The notes under the pieces were generated by a model, which had not been told where the DNA came from, ran no database searches, and saw only the letters and a list, made by a program, of their open reading frames with translations. Shown in pieces: positions 15,492 through 23,819 of a stretch of 30,206 nt of DNA; positions within the stretch are counted from its first letter, which is position 1, and each line of letters starts with the position of its first letter. The DNA comes from a bacterium (lineage in GTDB: Bacteria; Patescibacteria; Dojkabacteria; SC72): positions 1-30,206 of the forward strand of contig JAKPKF010000111.1 in the NCBI GenBank assembly GCA_029553845.1, written 5' to 3'. A program made the position numbers and the translations under genes.

Positions 15492-17218
15492 ATTAATATT
15501 GCTTTAATTCTTTTAATTCCGGAGCCTATGCTTTCTTGTTTTACAATTTTAAATTCTCCTAACTGCGAAGTGTTTTTGACATGTGGACCGTTACATATTT
15601 CAACAGAGAATGGATTTTCTTTGGGTCCTATGTAGTAAACTTTTAATATATCTCCATATTTTTCTTCGAATGCAGAAAAAGGGACTATGCTTAAAGCATC
15701 CTGTTTATCCATTTCTTCAAAGGTTATTGGTAGTTTTAGTCTGATTTGTTCATTTACTATATGCTCAACCTCTTTTATTTGTTCATCTGTAAGTTTCTCT
15801 TCGTTTGGGAAATCTAATCTTAATCTTTCTGGGGTAATATTGCTTCCTCGCTGGTATACATGGGTTCCCAGAACTTTTCTTAAAGCGGAAAGTAGAAGGT
15901 GTGTTGCAGTGTGGTATTTTGTAGATTGTTCCGATGTATCTGCCAAGCCTCCTTTGAACAAGCCTGCGGATGCTGTTCTAGAAAGATTCCTATGCGATTT
16001 CTCTGCCTCATTAAATTCATTAATATCTACTGGTTTACGATTTTTCTCTGTAAGGATTTCCTGTATAACCTCAATTGGTAAGCCATATGTTTCGTAGAGT
16101 ATAAAAGCTTTTTTTCCATCTATTTCTTCTCTGGAAACCATTCTGTCCAGTTCAGCTAATCCCTTCTGTAGTGTTCTGCTAAATTTCACTTCTTCTTCCT
16201 CAATTGTATCTAAGATATATTTTTCTTGGTTTTTTAGCTCTTTCCATATTGGTGCGAACTGATTAATTGCTACCTGTGCTACATCTCTTGTAAAGCGTCC
16301 CTCAATTTCTAATTTTCTACCATGTCTTACAGCTCTTCTAATTAGTCTTCGCAAGATATATCCCTGTTGAGTTTTAGACGGGATAACTCCATCCATGATT
16401 ATCCAGGTAGCGGCTTTAATATGGTCTGTGATTATTCTCTGTGATTCAAGAATATCTTTTTTACTTAATTCTTTTACTTTTTCAAATATTGGTTTGTAGA
16501 TATCTGTCTCATATATACTCTCTACCTCTTGGCAGATGCATGCCAATCTATCTAATCCTCCACCGAAATCTACATTATGTCTTCCCAAATCTTTGTATTC
16601 ATTACCAGATTTTAGATATTCCATAAATACATTGTTTCCAATTTCCACATTTTCTTTTCCAGTGTTGAAGAAGATTTCTGAATCTGGTCCACATGGTCCA
16701 CCTGTTGGTAATTCCCACCAATTATCTTCCTTACCATTTTCAGTAATTTTACCTTTTAAATCTACATTGTACTTTTTGAAAAGGGACTCCCAGATTTTTA
16801 TAGATTCTGTATCTCTTGGGATTTTGTTATCTCCTTTAAATACTGTAACTGAGAGTTTGTTTATGTCAAAGCCTAATTCTTCTACAAAGAATTTGAGTGT
16901 CATGCTTAAAGCTTCTTTTTTGAAGTAATCGTTTAGAGACCAATTCCCAAGCATTTCAAATGTAGTACAGTGATATGCATCTCCGACTTCATCTATGTCT
17001 ATTGTTCTTACACATCTTTGGGAATTTACTAATCTTGTTCCACTTGGATGTTTTTCCCCTTGCAAAAATGGTACTAGAGGGAACATTCCAGCATTAACAA
17101 AAAGAACAGAGGGATCATTCTCTGGAACTAGAGGAGCACTGTTTATTTCTTTGTGATTGTTTTGTTCGAAAAATTTTATGTATTTTTCTTTTATCTCTTT
17201 GTAGGAAAGATGGTTCAT
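15488..17218 (-). CDS. alaS: Alanyl-tRNA synthetase without C-Ala domain
   Basis: A 576-residue enzyme that charges tRNA-Ala; typical bacterial AlaRS is about 870. Class II catalytic core at about 1-240 with FVNAGMFPLVPFLQG, FEMLGNWSLNDYFKKEA, ELPTGGPCGPDSE and motif 3 GGGLDRLA. The tRNA-binding helical region is at about 240-400 (GYILRRLIRRAVRHG). The editing domain has HTATH at 436-440 and, in place of the usual CGGTH, CNGPH at 542-546; the zinc-binding H, H, C and H are all kept. The protein ends directly after SIGSGIKRIKA, so the C-Ala domain is absent. It appears intact, not truncated by mutation, because ruvX follows with an ATGA overlap. A leaderless promoter precedes it. Confidence 0.96.
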   Translation of the reverse strand: MNHLSYKEIKEKYIKFFEQNNHKEINSAPLVPENDPSVLFVNAGMFPLVPFLQGEKHPSGTRLVNSQRCVRTIDIDEVGDAYHCTTFEMLGNWSLNDYFKKEALSMTLKFFVEELGFDINKLSVTVFKGDNKIPRDTESIKIWESLFKKYNVDLKGKITENGKEDNWWELPTGGPCGPDSEIFFNTGKENVEIGNNVFMEYLKSGNEYKDLGRHNVDFGGGLDRLACICQEVESIYETDIYKPIFEKVKELSKKDILESQRIITDHIKAATWIIMDGVIPSKTQQGYILRRLIRRAVRHGRKLEIEGRFTRDVAQVAINQFAPIWKELKNQEKYILDTIEEEEVKFSRTLQKGLAELDRMVSREEIDGKKAFILYETYGLPIEVIQEILTEKNRKPVDINEFNEAEKSHRNLSRTASAGLFKGGLADTSEQSTKYHTATHLLLSALRKVLGTHVYQRGSNITPERLRLDFPNEEKLTDEQIKEVEHIVNEQIRLKLPITFEEMDKQDALSIVPFSAFEEKYGDILKVYYIGPKENPFSVEICNGPHVKNTSQLGEFKIVKQESIGSGIKRIKAILI

Positions 17219-17234
17219 AGAGGTAATTATATCA
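17216..17234 (-). promoter_or_regulatory. Leaderless extended -10 promoter of the alaS operon
   Basis: Minus strand: TGATATAAT (17234-17226, TG plus perfect TATAAT), seven bases, then the alaS ATG (17218-17216). Transcription should start on or one base before the start codon. Confidence 0.7.
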
Positions 17235-17247
17235 AGTACATTTCTAT

Positions 17248-19185
17248 TTAGCTATTTGTTTGTGGAGGTTCTTCTTGAGCTTTCTGTACCTGCTCGAAAA
17301 GTTGCTTTATGGTGTCATCAGTTGGAAGATCTGTGCTTAAGTCTGGTTCTGGGGGCAGTATTTCTGTGGGAGCTGGAGTAGTTTCTTCTTCGATTACTGG
17401 TTCAGGAGCAGCAAAGATAACTGGTTCTTTCACTTCTTCTACTGGTACTTCAACTGGTTGTTTTTCCACTTTCTCTTTTATCTCTTCTGCTTGAACTGGA
17501 GGTTCGATATATTCTGGTTCTTGTTGCTGTATGAATGGTTGTATTGGTTCATTAGAGTGTGGTTCTTCCTGATCTCTCATTTTATCTTCTTTCCAGACAT
17601 TAAAAATGATGATTGGAGCTACTATTGCGAGGATAACGACAACTAGTCCTATGCCTACAATTAGAAGGATTCTCTTACTTATATCTAGACCGAAGATGTT
17701 TATAGTTTCATCTTTTAATTCTTCTACAGAATTTTGTATTGTAAATGTCCATTCTTTTGTTACTTCGTGTCCAGCGGAATCTTTGAAATAGGCTTCTGCT
17801 TTGTGTATCCCTTCGGTTAAATCTTCTAATGGTTGATAAATGATTGTATATTCTTGAGTAGATATCTTGTTGATTTTTATCTCAGAAGTTTTATCTACGC
17901 TATCTAGTTTAAAGAGTATTGTCTTTTCGTCAATATCTGCTTTTTCTGCTGAGATTAGAGAGGCTTTAATGGTTACTCGTTTATTGGTTATTTTATCTGT
18001 ACTGAGAGGTATCATATTTATGACCTGTGGTGCATCTATGATTGGAATATCGTTTGTAGGAATGGTAGATTGTCCAGATTTTGTAATTACAATTTCAGGA
18101 GAGATTGCTAATCCTGAAACTTGTGGGGATTGGTTATCTACTGCCTTAAGTATGACTTTGTATGTACCTGTATCTAGGTTGGAAGTAGAGAAATTGAAAT
18201 TTCTTGTTTTAAAAGGGATATTAGTATTAATTGGAATCCAGTTTTCTGTATTTGTGTAATTCTTTGTGATGTAAAGTTGGTATTTGGTAATGAAGTTTAG
18301 ATCATTTGCTTCCCAGGATACTGTAATATTTTTACCTTGTGTTACGGTCATTGGAGATACAGGACTTATGAATTTGACTATAGGGATGTCATTTTTTGCA
18401 GGACTGACACTTATAACCCAAGACTGTGATGCTAGATGCATACTGTAACCGTCGTGGATGAAGACATTTGCTAGGTAGCTACCAGGCACATTTGTTGAGC
18501 CGGTAAATTTGAGAGTTAGTTTCCCAGAAGATCCATCTTCAATTATTGTTGGCTTTAGCCACTTTGCCTCTGGTGTGAATGAGTAGGAATAATTTACTCT
18601 GTCATCATCTTCATCTACTGCAGAGAGGGTATATTCATACACCGTTCCTGTTTTAATACTTTGAGATGGTTTTGAACTTGAAGGTTGAGATATGAATATG
18701 GGAGCACTATTATTTGCTAATGCTCGAAGACCTAGGACATCGTATTGACTACTTATCTTACATCCGACACTTCCGCCACTATCTTTTTTAATAATTCCTA
18801 AGAGATCTACAACACCGGATTTTGTTGGAGTAAATTTAAAGCTAGTGGCTATTTCTAGTGGAGCATTGTCGAATTTCTCACTATATATTGGATTACCTGA
18901 TGAATCTGTAATGTCTAATTCTGAAATTATTGCATTAGAAAGTCTTGCATCTACCTGTATAGTTACGGTTTTACCAACTTCAAGCGTGTATGGATTAACA
19001 TTAGGAAGAGAAATAATACAAGGATTTTCTTCACTAACCTCTAAATCTTCAAAAGCCCTATTTCTAATATCAAAGTTACCGTTTAAAACACCAAATACAA
19101 CAAGTGGAATTGAAAGTAGAAGAAAGAAGGTTAGATATATGACAGATATTTGGGCAGATTTTCTTGGGGCTTTTATTCTTTGCAT
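17248..19185 (-). CDS. Large membrane protein with Ig/cadherin-like extracellular domains and acidic proline-rich tail
   Basis: About 645 residues from the ATG at 19185; an earlier in-frame ATG at 19284 would lie inside the upstream gene and is not preferred. Signal anchor at about residues 10-34 (ISVIYLTFFLLLSIPLVVFG). The long outer part holds several beta-sandwich regions: one like dystroglycan-cadherin domains (SAPIFISQPS, YTLSAVDEDDDRVNYSY, VFIHDGYSMHLASQSW) and others like FN3 or Ig folds (VSWEANDLNFITKYQLYIT, YKVILKAVDNQSP). A second membrane segment (RILLIVGIGLVVVILAIVAPIII) precedes a 114-residue tail rich in P, E and V, predicted cytoplasmic. Third gene of a set with a sortase and a solute-binding protein. 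A receptor or scaffold role is inference. Confidence 0.78.
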   Translation of the reverse strand: MQRIKAPRKSAQISVIYLTFFLLLSIPLVVFGVLNGNFDIRNRAFEDLEVSEENPCIISLPNVNPYTLEVGKTVTIQVDARLSNAIISELDITDSSGNPIYSEKFDNAPLEIATSFKFTPTKSGVVDLLGIIKKDSGGSVGCKISSQYDVLGLRALANNSAPIFISQPSSSKPSQSIKTGTVYEYTLSAVDEDDDRVNYSYSFTPEAKWLKPTIIEDGSSGKLTLKFTGSTNVPGSYLANVFIHDGYSMHLASQSWVISVSPAKNDIPIVKFISPVSPMTVTQGKNITVSWEANDLNFITKYQLYITKNYTNTENWIPINTNIPFKTRNFNFSTSNLDTGTYKVILKAVDNQSPQVSGLAISPEIVITKSGQSTIPTNDIPIIDAPQVINMIPLSTDKITNKRVTIKASLISAEKADIDEKTILFKLDSVDKTSEIKINKISTQEYTIIYQPLEDLTEGIHKAEAYFKDSAGHEVTKEWTFTIQNSVEELKDETINIFGLDISKRILLIVGIGLVVVILAIVAPIIIFNVWKEDKMRDQEEPHSNEPIQPFIQQQEPEYIEPPVQAEEIKEKVEKQPVEVPVEEVKEPVIFAAPEPVIEEETTPAPTEILPPEPDLSTDLPTDDTIKQLFEQVQKAQEEPPQTNS

Positions 19186-19221
19186 TAATATATAATAGAC
19201 GTTATTTATTGGTTTGTGCAA
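19183..19221 (-). promoter_or_regulatory. Putative leaderless promoter of the Ig/cadherin-like gene
   Basis: Minus strand: TTGCAC (19221-19216), 18-bp spacer, TATTAT (19197-19192), six bases, ATG at 19185-19183. The -35 box lies in the last codons of the solute-binding protein gene. Confidence 0.5.
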
Positions 19222-20527
19222 GTTGATCGTTAATATCTTCCTGTGCATTTTTAAGAGCAGCCTCAGGATCTTGCCCATCCTCAACGACTGAAGTTATTAA
19301 TTGATTTAAAGTCTGTTTAACAATAGTTTCATCTCCCATCTGCCAAGATTTCATATACGGTGCCATTTCAGCAATGGCTGTTAGGTACGAATTACCTGAC
19401 ATACTACTGTTCAATTCTACCAAAGAGTAAGGCTCTCCAAATGCTCTAATTTTGGATTCATTGGAGAATTTTGTCATCATATTTTCCTTCTGAGCTAAGA
19501 AATTCACAAAGTCCCAAGCGACATCTGTATTCTCAGAGGATTTATTGATTGCTTCTGCCCAGTAAGTTGAATAGTAGATTTTTTCTTGGTTGGCGACAAG
19601 TTGAGGAAGTGTTGCCATACCAAATTCAATTGTTGGAGAGGAAAGAATTATATCAAATGCTCTCCACGATGGAGCTATCATCATTCCCAATTTCCCAGAG
19701 TAAAACATCTCCAAGTCATATCTTAAGTCGGAAGACCAAACTGCCTGTTTACCAGTTGCAAATCCAGTGTAAAAATTGAGGATACTTCCAACCTTTGTGG
19801 TGTTTAAAGTTACATTAGTTCTTGTGGAATCAATAAGCTCAACTCCTTCTTGAAGAAGCAAAAATGAGAAAATTTCTGAGGCATGAAGAATATTTCTAGA
19901 CGTACCAATTGCTAGTCCAGCCTGTGTAATTTTGCCTGAGGAATCTTTCTTTGTCAATTTATGTGCTAAATCTATTAAAGAATCCCAATCCTTTGGAGGT
20001 TCAGAAAATCCAACATCTGTAAGCAATTGCTTGTTGTAAAAAAGTACTAAGCCATCTATCTCAAGAGGAATAGCATAGAGTTTACCATCTTTAGCAGTAA
20101 AATCATTTAAAGCTGTAGGGTAGAAGGTTTGGGAGTATTGATCTCTAGTCATTACATTTTCTGGAAGTGGAGAAAGATATGAATAGTACTTTGGGACCCA
20201 TGTGTTGTGTATCCTGAAAATATCTGGAGCGGGTTCTGTAGAGCTAGATGCTTGCTGAAGTCTTGTAAAAAGTCTACTTTCGTAATTGGAAAAAGTCTGC
20301 TGAGAATAAAGGATATTTACTCCAGGGTGGGTGGATTCGTATTCGTCAATTAAAGGTTGCATAACGGAAGATGGTTCCCACAGTCCCCAATATACTAGCT
20401 CAACATTTTTTACAGTGTTATTATTTCCATTATCTTTTGAAAGTAGAAGGAAGGTTCCTGTTCCAGCCAAAAGGAGGAAGAGGACTATGGCAATAATAAT
20501 TATTAATTTTTTATTCTTAAATTCCAT
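19202..20527 (-). CDS. Membrane-anchored extracellular solute-binding protein (family 1)
   Basis: A 441-residue protein of the sugar-type periplasmic binding family. N-terminal hydrophobic segment at about 7-29 with no cysteine after it, so it is anchored by an uncleaved segment, not as a lipoprotein. Family blocks: VELVYWGLWEPSSVMQPLIDEYESTHPGV, PDIFRIHN, KLYAIPLEIDGLVLFYNK, PPKDWDSLIDLAHKL, GKLGMMIAPSW and STYWAEAINKSSENTDVAWDFVNFLAQKE. Length is normal. No ABC permease or ATPase gene lies nearby. It starts 14 bp after the sortase stop and ends 16 bp before the Ig/cadherin-like gene. The ligand is probably a saccharide or glycopolymer by family, but this is not shown here. Confidence 0.92.
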   Translation of the reverse strand: MEFKNKKLIIIIAIVLFLLLAGTGTFLLLSKDNGNNNTVKNVELVYWGLWEPSSVMQPLIDEYESTHPGVNILYSQQTFSNYESRLFTRLQQASSSTEPAPDIFRIHNTWVPKYYSYLSPLPENVMTRDQYSQTFYPTALNDFTAKDGKLYAIPLEIDGLVLFYNKQLLTDVGFSEPPKDWDSLIDLAHKLTKKDSSGKITQAGLAIGTSRNILHASEIFSFLLLQEGVELIDSTRTNVTLNTTKVGSILNFYTGFATGKQAVWSSDLRYDLEMFYSGKLGMMIAPSWRAFDIILSSPTIEFGMATLPQLVANQEKIYYSTYWAEAINKSSENTDVAWDFVNFLAQKENMMTKFSNESKIRAFGEPYSLVELNSSMSGNSYLTAIAEMAPYMKSWQMGDETIVKQTLNQLITSVVEDGQDPEAALKNAQEDINDQLAQTNK

Positions 20528-20541
20528 ATATAAGTATTAAA

Positions 20542-21339
20542 CTATATTTCTCTCTCTGCTACAACAACCAATCTTTTTGTTCCTATACCTAGGGGCCAAC
20601 AGGTCATCAAAGTTACTGTTTCTTTGTTGTTATGTGTTCGCAGAATACTGAAATCATCAGGAGCAACTATTTTTTTGTTTCTTACCACATATGTCAATAT
20701 TTCTTTGTCTCTTGTAATGATGACTTCTTGACCAATATCGATACTGTTTAATCTTGAGAATATTGTTTCGGGCAAATTTTTATGATTTCTAAAAAAAGAA
20801 TCTACTGCACTATGTCCGTAAATGAATGAATTTCCACCATCCCCTGGTAGAGGAGTTCCTTTGAAATGTGCTACTCCATATTTTAAATACTTGTTATATA
20901 TTTTTTCATCGCTGCTTTCTACATTTGGAGATATTTTTATATCTTTAATTCCAACACTAGAGATAGAGATGTACATATCTCTGTCATACTTGGTGTCAAC
21001 AGTGATCTCCTTCTGAGTTCCAGATTCTGGATCATAAGAGTATTGGTTTGCTATCTCTATATCTCCAATTTGTTCTGCAAGATTAGCAAAGTAACTTTTT
21101 CCTGGATCATAATAAGCGAATTGTTCTTCGATATACTGTTTGTATGAGTCTGGTACCGGCTTAATTTTAAACTCTGTTCTTAGTTTCTCTATAAAACCGT
21201 CCAAGAAGGAGCCAGTTAACGGAATTAATTGCGTACTTACAATAACCAGACCAATAAAGGCAAGTATGCCAGAGATCCAGAGTTGAACATTTTTAGTTTT
21301 CTTTTCATTTTTTGTAGGGACATTCCATTCGTTTGTCAT
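20542..21339 (-). CDS. Sortase
   Basis: A 265-residue membrane-bound transpeptidase that joins surface proteins to the wall or to each other. Basic N-terminus, membrane segment at about 18-42, a stalk, then the sortase barrel (about 120-265). Catalytic residues are visible: H176 in FIYGHSA, C247 in TLMTCWP and R256 in GTKRLVV. The TLxTC and R motif are typical; spacing C to R is 9. The subclass (D- or E-like) cannot be set by eye. First gene before the solute-binding and Ig/cadherin-like genes. Candidate substrate: the IPQTG protein at 9804-11591. Confidence 0.94.
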   Translation of the reverse strand: MTNEWNVPTKNEKKTKNVQLWISGILAFIGLVIVSTQLIPLTGSFLDGFIEKLRTEFKIKPVPDSYKQYIEEQFAYYDPGKSYFANLAEQIGDIEIANQYSYDPESGTQKEITVDTKYDRDMYISISSVGIKDIKISPNVESSDEKIYNKYLKYGVAHFKGTPLPGDGGNSFIYGHSAVDSFFRNHKNLPETIFSRLNSIDIGQEVIITRDKEILTYVVRNKKIVAPDDFSILRTHNNKETVTLMTCWPLGIGTKRLVVVAEREI

Positions 21340-21356
21340 AGCATTTGATATTACCA
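21337..21356 (-). promoter_or_regulatory. Putative promoter of the sortase gene set
   Basis: Minus strand: TGGTAATAT (21356-21348), an extended -10 box, 8 nt before the ATG at 21339. This would give no leader or one of 1-2 nt. Confidence 0.45.
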
Positions 21357-21397
21357 GATTTAAAGATTTTTTTTAATGTATAAATATACCTCTAGCA

Positions 21398-21403
21398 TAT
21401 AAT
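21398..21403 (+). promoter_or_regulatory. Putative -10 box of dnaJ
   Basis: Perfect TATAAT 26 bp upstream of the dnaJ ATG, giving a leader of about 20 nt. No good -35 box and no CIRCE-type heat-shock operator are seen. Confidence 0.45.
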
Positions 21404-21429
21404 TGTATTGTTTGCTAGAATCTTTGGTT

Positions 21430-22506
21430 ATGGCAAAAAGAGATTATTACGAAGTTCTTGGTGTAGACAAGAAGGCTACACAAGAAGAATTAAAAAAGGC
21501 ATACAGAAAATTAGTTAAGAAATATCATCCAGATGTAAACAAGGATGGTGATGCTGAAGAAAAATTTAGAGAAGTTCAAGAAGCATATGAGGTGCTCTCG
21601 GATGAATCTAAGAGGTCCGCATATGATCAATACGGACATGCTGGTACTGCAGGTTTTAATCCTGGCTCAACAAATGGATACGATTTTGGTGGTGCTCCGT
21701 TTGACATGGGAGATATATTTAATACTTTTTTTGGAGGGAATAACGATTTTGGTTTTAATTTCTCAGGTTTTAATGAGCAATCAAGAGTAGATAGAGGGGC
21801 AGATATCAGGTACAGGGTAAGATTGAGTTTTGATGAGGCCATGAGAGGTGGAGAGTACGAGATAAAAATAACAAGAGATGTAGAGTGTGAGGTATGCAAT
21901 GGTAGCGGTAGTGCAGATGGTAAAACAGAAAAGTGTTCTGTTTGTGGGGGAAGTGGGCAGGAGAGAAAAGTTAGATCTACAATTCTTGGACAAATAGCAG
22001 TTATGTCCACATGTTCAAGGTGTCATGGAACAGGGAAAGAGATAAAAAATCCATGTAAATCTTGTAGAGGAAGTGGAGTAAAGTCCATGCAGGAGAGTGT
22101 AAAGATAAAGATTCCTGCAGGAGCATATGATGGAATGGTTCTTAAATTTGGGAATGGTGGGAATGTCGGAAGGGATGGTGTGGGAGATCTGTATGTGGAG
22201 ATTGAGGTTGAGCCGTCTGAGAAATTCGAGAGGAGAGGGAATGATATATATTCCGAGGAGAGCATCCCAGTTCACAGAGCAGTTCTTGGAGGTGATGTTC
22301 AGGTGGATACAATCCTTGGGGAGGTAAAATTGAGAATTCCTAAGGGGACTCAATCTGGTTCCATATTTAGAATCAAGGGGAAAGGATGTGCAGTTTTGAA
22401 TTCAGAGAACCGAAGAGGCGATCATTATGTTAGAATAATAGTAGATATACCATCTAGGTTATCTGGGAAAGAGAAGGAACTTTGGGAAGAGCTGTCTAAA
22501 GTGTAG
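21430..22506 (+). CDS. dnaJ: Chaperone DnaJ
   Basis: A 358-residue type I J-protein, co-chaperone of DnaK. I chose the ATG at 21430 ([11 protein letters not shown]) over one at 21403, which lies in the -10 box. J domain about 1-66 with HPD at 33-35; glycine/phenylalanine-rich region about 73-115; zinc domain with all four CxxCxGxG-type repeats (C153/156, C169/172, C195/198, C209/212); then the C-terminal substrate-binding domains with [11 protein letters not shown] and RRGDHYVRI. Complete and of normal length. No dnaK or grpE lies next to it in this window. It is the first gene on the plus strand after the sortase gene set. Confidence 0.98.
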   Translation: MAKRDYYEVLGVDKKATQEELKKAYRKLVKKYHPDVNKDGDAEEKFREVQEAYEVLSDESKRSAYDQYGHAGTAGFNPGSTNGYDFGGAPFDMGDIFNTFFGGNNDFGFNFSGFNEQSRVDRGADIRYRVRLSFDEAMRGGEYEIKITRDVECEVCNGSGSADGKTEKCSVCGGSGQERKVRSTILGQIAVMSTCSRCHGTGKEIKNPCKSCRGSGVKSMQESVKIKIPAGAYDGMVLKFGNGGNVGRDGVGDLYVEIEVEPSEKFERRGNDIYSEESIPVHRAVLGGDVQVDTILGEVKLRIPKGTQSGSIFRIKGKGCAVLNSENRRGDHYVRIIVDIPSRLSGKEKELWEELSKV

Positions 22507-22508
22507 AT

Positions 22509-22537
22509 TTGGTTTTGAGTTTAGAATGTGTTATACT
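22509..22537 (+). promoter_or_regulatory. Putative extended -10 promoter between dnaJ and nusA
   Basis: TTGGTT (22509-22514), 17-bp spacer, TATACT (22532-22537) with TGT directly before it. Transcripts from here would meet the hairpin-plus-U-run at 22561-22589 within about 45 nt. Confidence 0.4.
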
Positions 22538-22560
22538 AAACCTGAAAGTTATACAAAGAG

Positions 22561-22589
22561 AAGGTGGGATGGAAATTCTCACCTTTTTT
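22561..22589 (+). terminator. Intrinsic terminator after dnaJ
   Basis: Nine-pair stem 22561-22569 with 22577-22585 (AAGGTGGGA with TCTCACCTT, one G-U pair), 7-nt loop, followed by an unbroken run of T at 22584-22589. It lies 55 bp past the dnaJ stop and just before the nusA promoter. Confidence 0.8.
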
Positions 22590-22590
22590 A

Positions 22591-22628
22591 TTAAACAAGC
22601 ATATTAATTTTAATATATTTAGACCATG
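22591..22628 (+). promoter_or_regulatory. Putative leaderless promoter of nusA-infB
   Basis: TTAAAC (22591-22596), 17-bp spacer, TATATT (22614-22619), six bases (TAGACC), ATG at 22626. Same spacing as at lepA and the 9013 gene. Confidence 0.5.
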
Positions 22629-23801
22629 GCAATGACATCAGAATTTGTTGCTGCAATAAATCAAATCTCTGCAGAAAGAGGTATTGAAAAAGAGGAAATA
22701 TTTAAAGCTTTAGAGTCAGCAATTCTTGTTGCATACAAAAAAGAAAAATACTTTGACTATTCACTCTCTGAAGAAGAGAAGGAAGAACTTGGAGATAATC
22801 TTTCCGTAGAATTGGACAGAGAGACAGGAGAGTTCAAACTCATAGCTACAAAAGAAGTTGTGCAGAAAGTTAAAGATGATAACAAGGAGATATCTGTATC
22901 TGAGGCAGAAATGATTTCACCAAGTGTTGAAGTGGGTGATTCTATTCAGATAGAAATGCCAACTGAAGATTTAGGAAGGATTGCTGCTCAAACAGCAAAA
23001 CAGGTCATACTCCAGAAGATTAGAGAATCTGAGAAAGATGCTGTACTAGGAGAATTTAGTGACAAGGTTGGAGAGGTATTTACTGCACTTATGCAGAGAA
23101 TGCAAAAAGGACAAGTCATATTTGAAATCGGAAAAGCTACTGCAATTATGCCACAGGAAGAGCAAATATCAAATGAATTCTACAGGTTGGGTGATAGGTA
23201 TAAAGTACTCTTAAAAAGTATTGAGGATGGAGAAATGATAGTATCAAGAGCAGATCCTGCCTTTCTCATAGAGCTTTTCAAACTAGAAGTTCCAGAGATA
23301 GAGTCTGGAGTTGTAGAGATAAAAGCAGTCGCAAGAGAAGCTGGTTCTAGAAGTAAGATAGCCGTAGTATCACATCAAGAAGGTGTTGACCCAATTGGTT
23401 CATGTGTAGGACAAAGAGGTATCCGTATTGCCAATGTTATGAATGAAATTGGAGAGGAGAAAATAGATATCATTGAGTGGGATGAACAACCTGAGAAATT
23501 TGTTGCAAATGCACTAAGTCCAGCAAAAATTGAGAGTGTAAAGATCAAAGAAGACACGGCAACAGTAAAAGTAGATGATGAACAGTTATCCCTAGCTATT
23601 GGTAGAGAAGGACAAAATGTCAGATTGGCATGGAAATTAACAGGTATTAAAATTGACATTGTTGGTTCCTCAGGTAAAACACCAGAGAGGAAAGAGAAAG
23701 TTGAAGAAACAGAAGAGGTAAAAGAGAAAGAGGAAAAGAAGAACGAAAAGAAAGCCAAAAAAGTAAAGAAGATTAAAAAAGAGAAAAAATCAGAGGAATA
23801 A
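22626..23801 (+). CDS. nusA: Transcription termination/antitermination factor NusA
   Basis: A 391-residue RNA polymerase-binding factor that controls pausing, termination and antitermination. N-terminal polymerase-binding domain (about 1-130), S1 domain (about 138-200), then two KH domains with GSCVGQRGIRI (about 257) and IGREGQNVRLAWKLTG (about 322). A lysine/glutamate-rich tail at about 345-391 replaces the acidic repeats of some NusA proteins. Length is normal for a NusA without those repeats. An alternative ATG lies two codons downstream. It is followed by infB after 18 bp, the usual nusA-infB pair, but without rimP upstream or the small ylxR genes between. Confidence 0.97.
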   Translation: MAMTSEFVAAINQISAERGIEKEEIFKALESAILVAYKKEKYFDYSLSEEEKEELGDNLSVELDRETGEFKLIATKEVVQKVKDDNKEISVSEAEMISPSVEVGDSIQIEMPTEDLGRIAAQTAKQVILQKIRESEKDAVLGEFSDKVGEVFTALMQRMQKGQVIFEIGKATAIMPQEEQISNEFYRLGDRYKVLLKSIEDGEMIVSRADPAFLIELFKLEVPEIESGVVEIKAVAREAGSRSKIAVVSHQEGVDPIGSCVGQRGIRIANVMNEIGEEKIDIIEWDEQPEKFVANALSPAKIESVKIKEDTATVKVDDEQLSLAIGREGQNVRLAWKLTGIKIDIVGSSGKTPERKEKVEETEEVKEKEEKKNEKKAKKVKKIKKEKKSEE

Positions 23802-23807
23802 TATTAT

Positions 23808-23814
23808 GAGAAGG
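23808..23814 (+). promoter_or_regulatory. Shine-Dalgarno sequence of infB
   Basis: GAGAAGG, 5 nt before the infB ATG. It is one of very few clear Shine-Dalgarno sequences in the window and marks an internal operon gene, unlike the leaderless operon starts. Confidence 0.7.
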
Positions 23815-23819
23815 TTTGT

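Noticed and set aside
19186..19284. Upstream start for the Ig/cadherin-like protein
   Set aside because: It would add 33 residues inside the solute-binding gene and place a non-hydrophobic stretch before the signal anchor; a -10 box 6 nt before 19185 supports the shorter form.
23690..23801. Purine-rich simple repeat at the end of nusA
   Set aside because: It encodes a lysine/glutamate tail in frame; such charged tails are ordinary and no regular repeat unit is seen.
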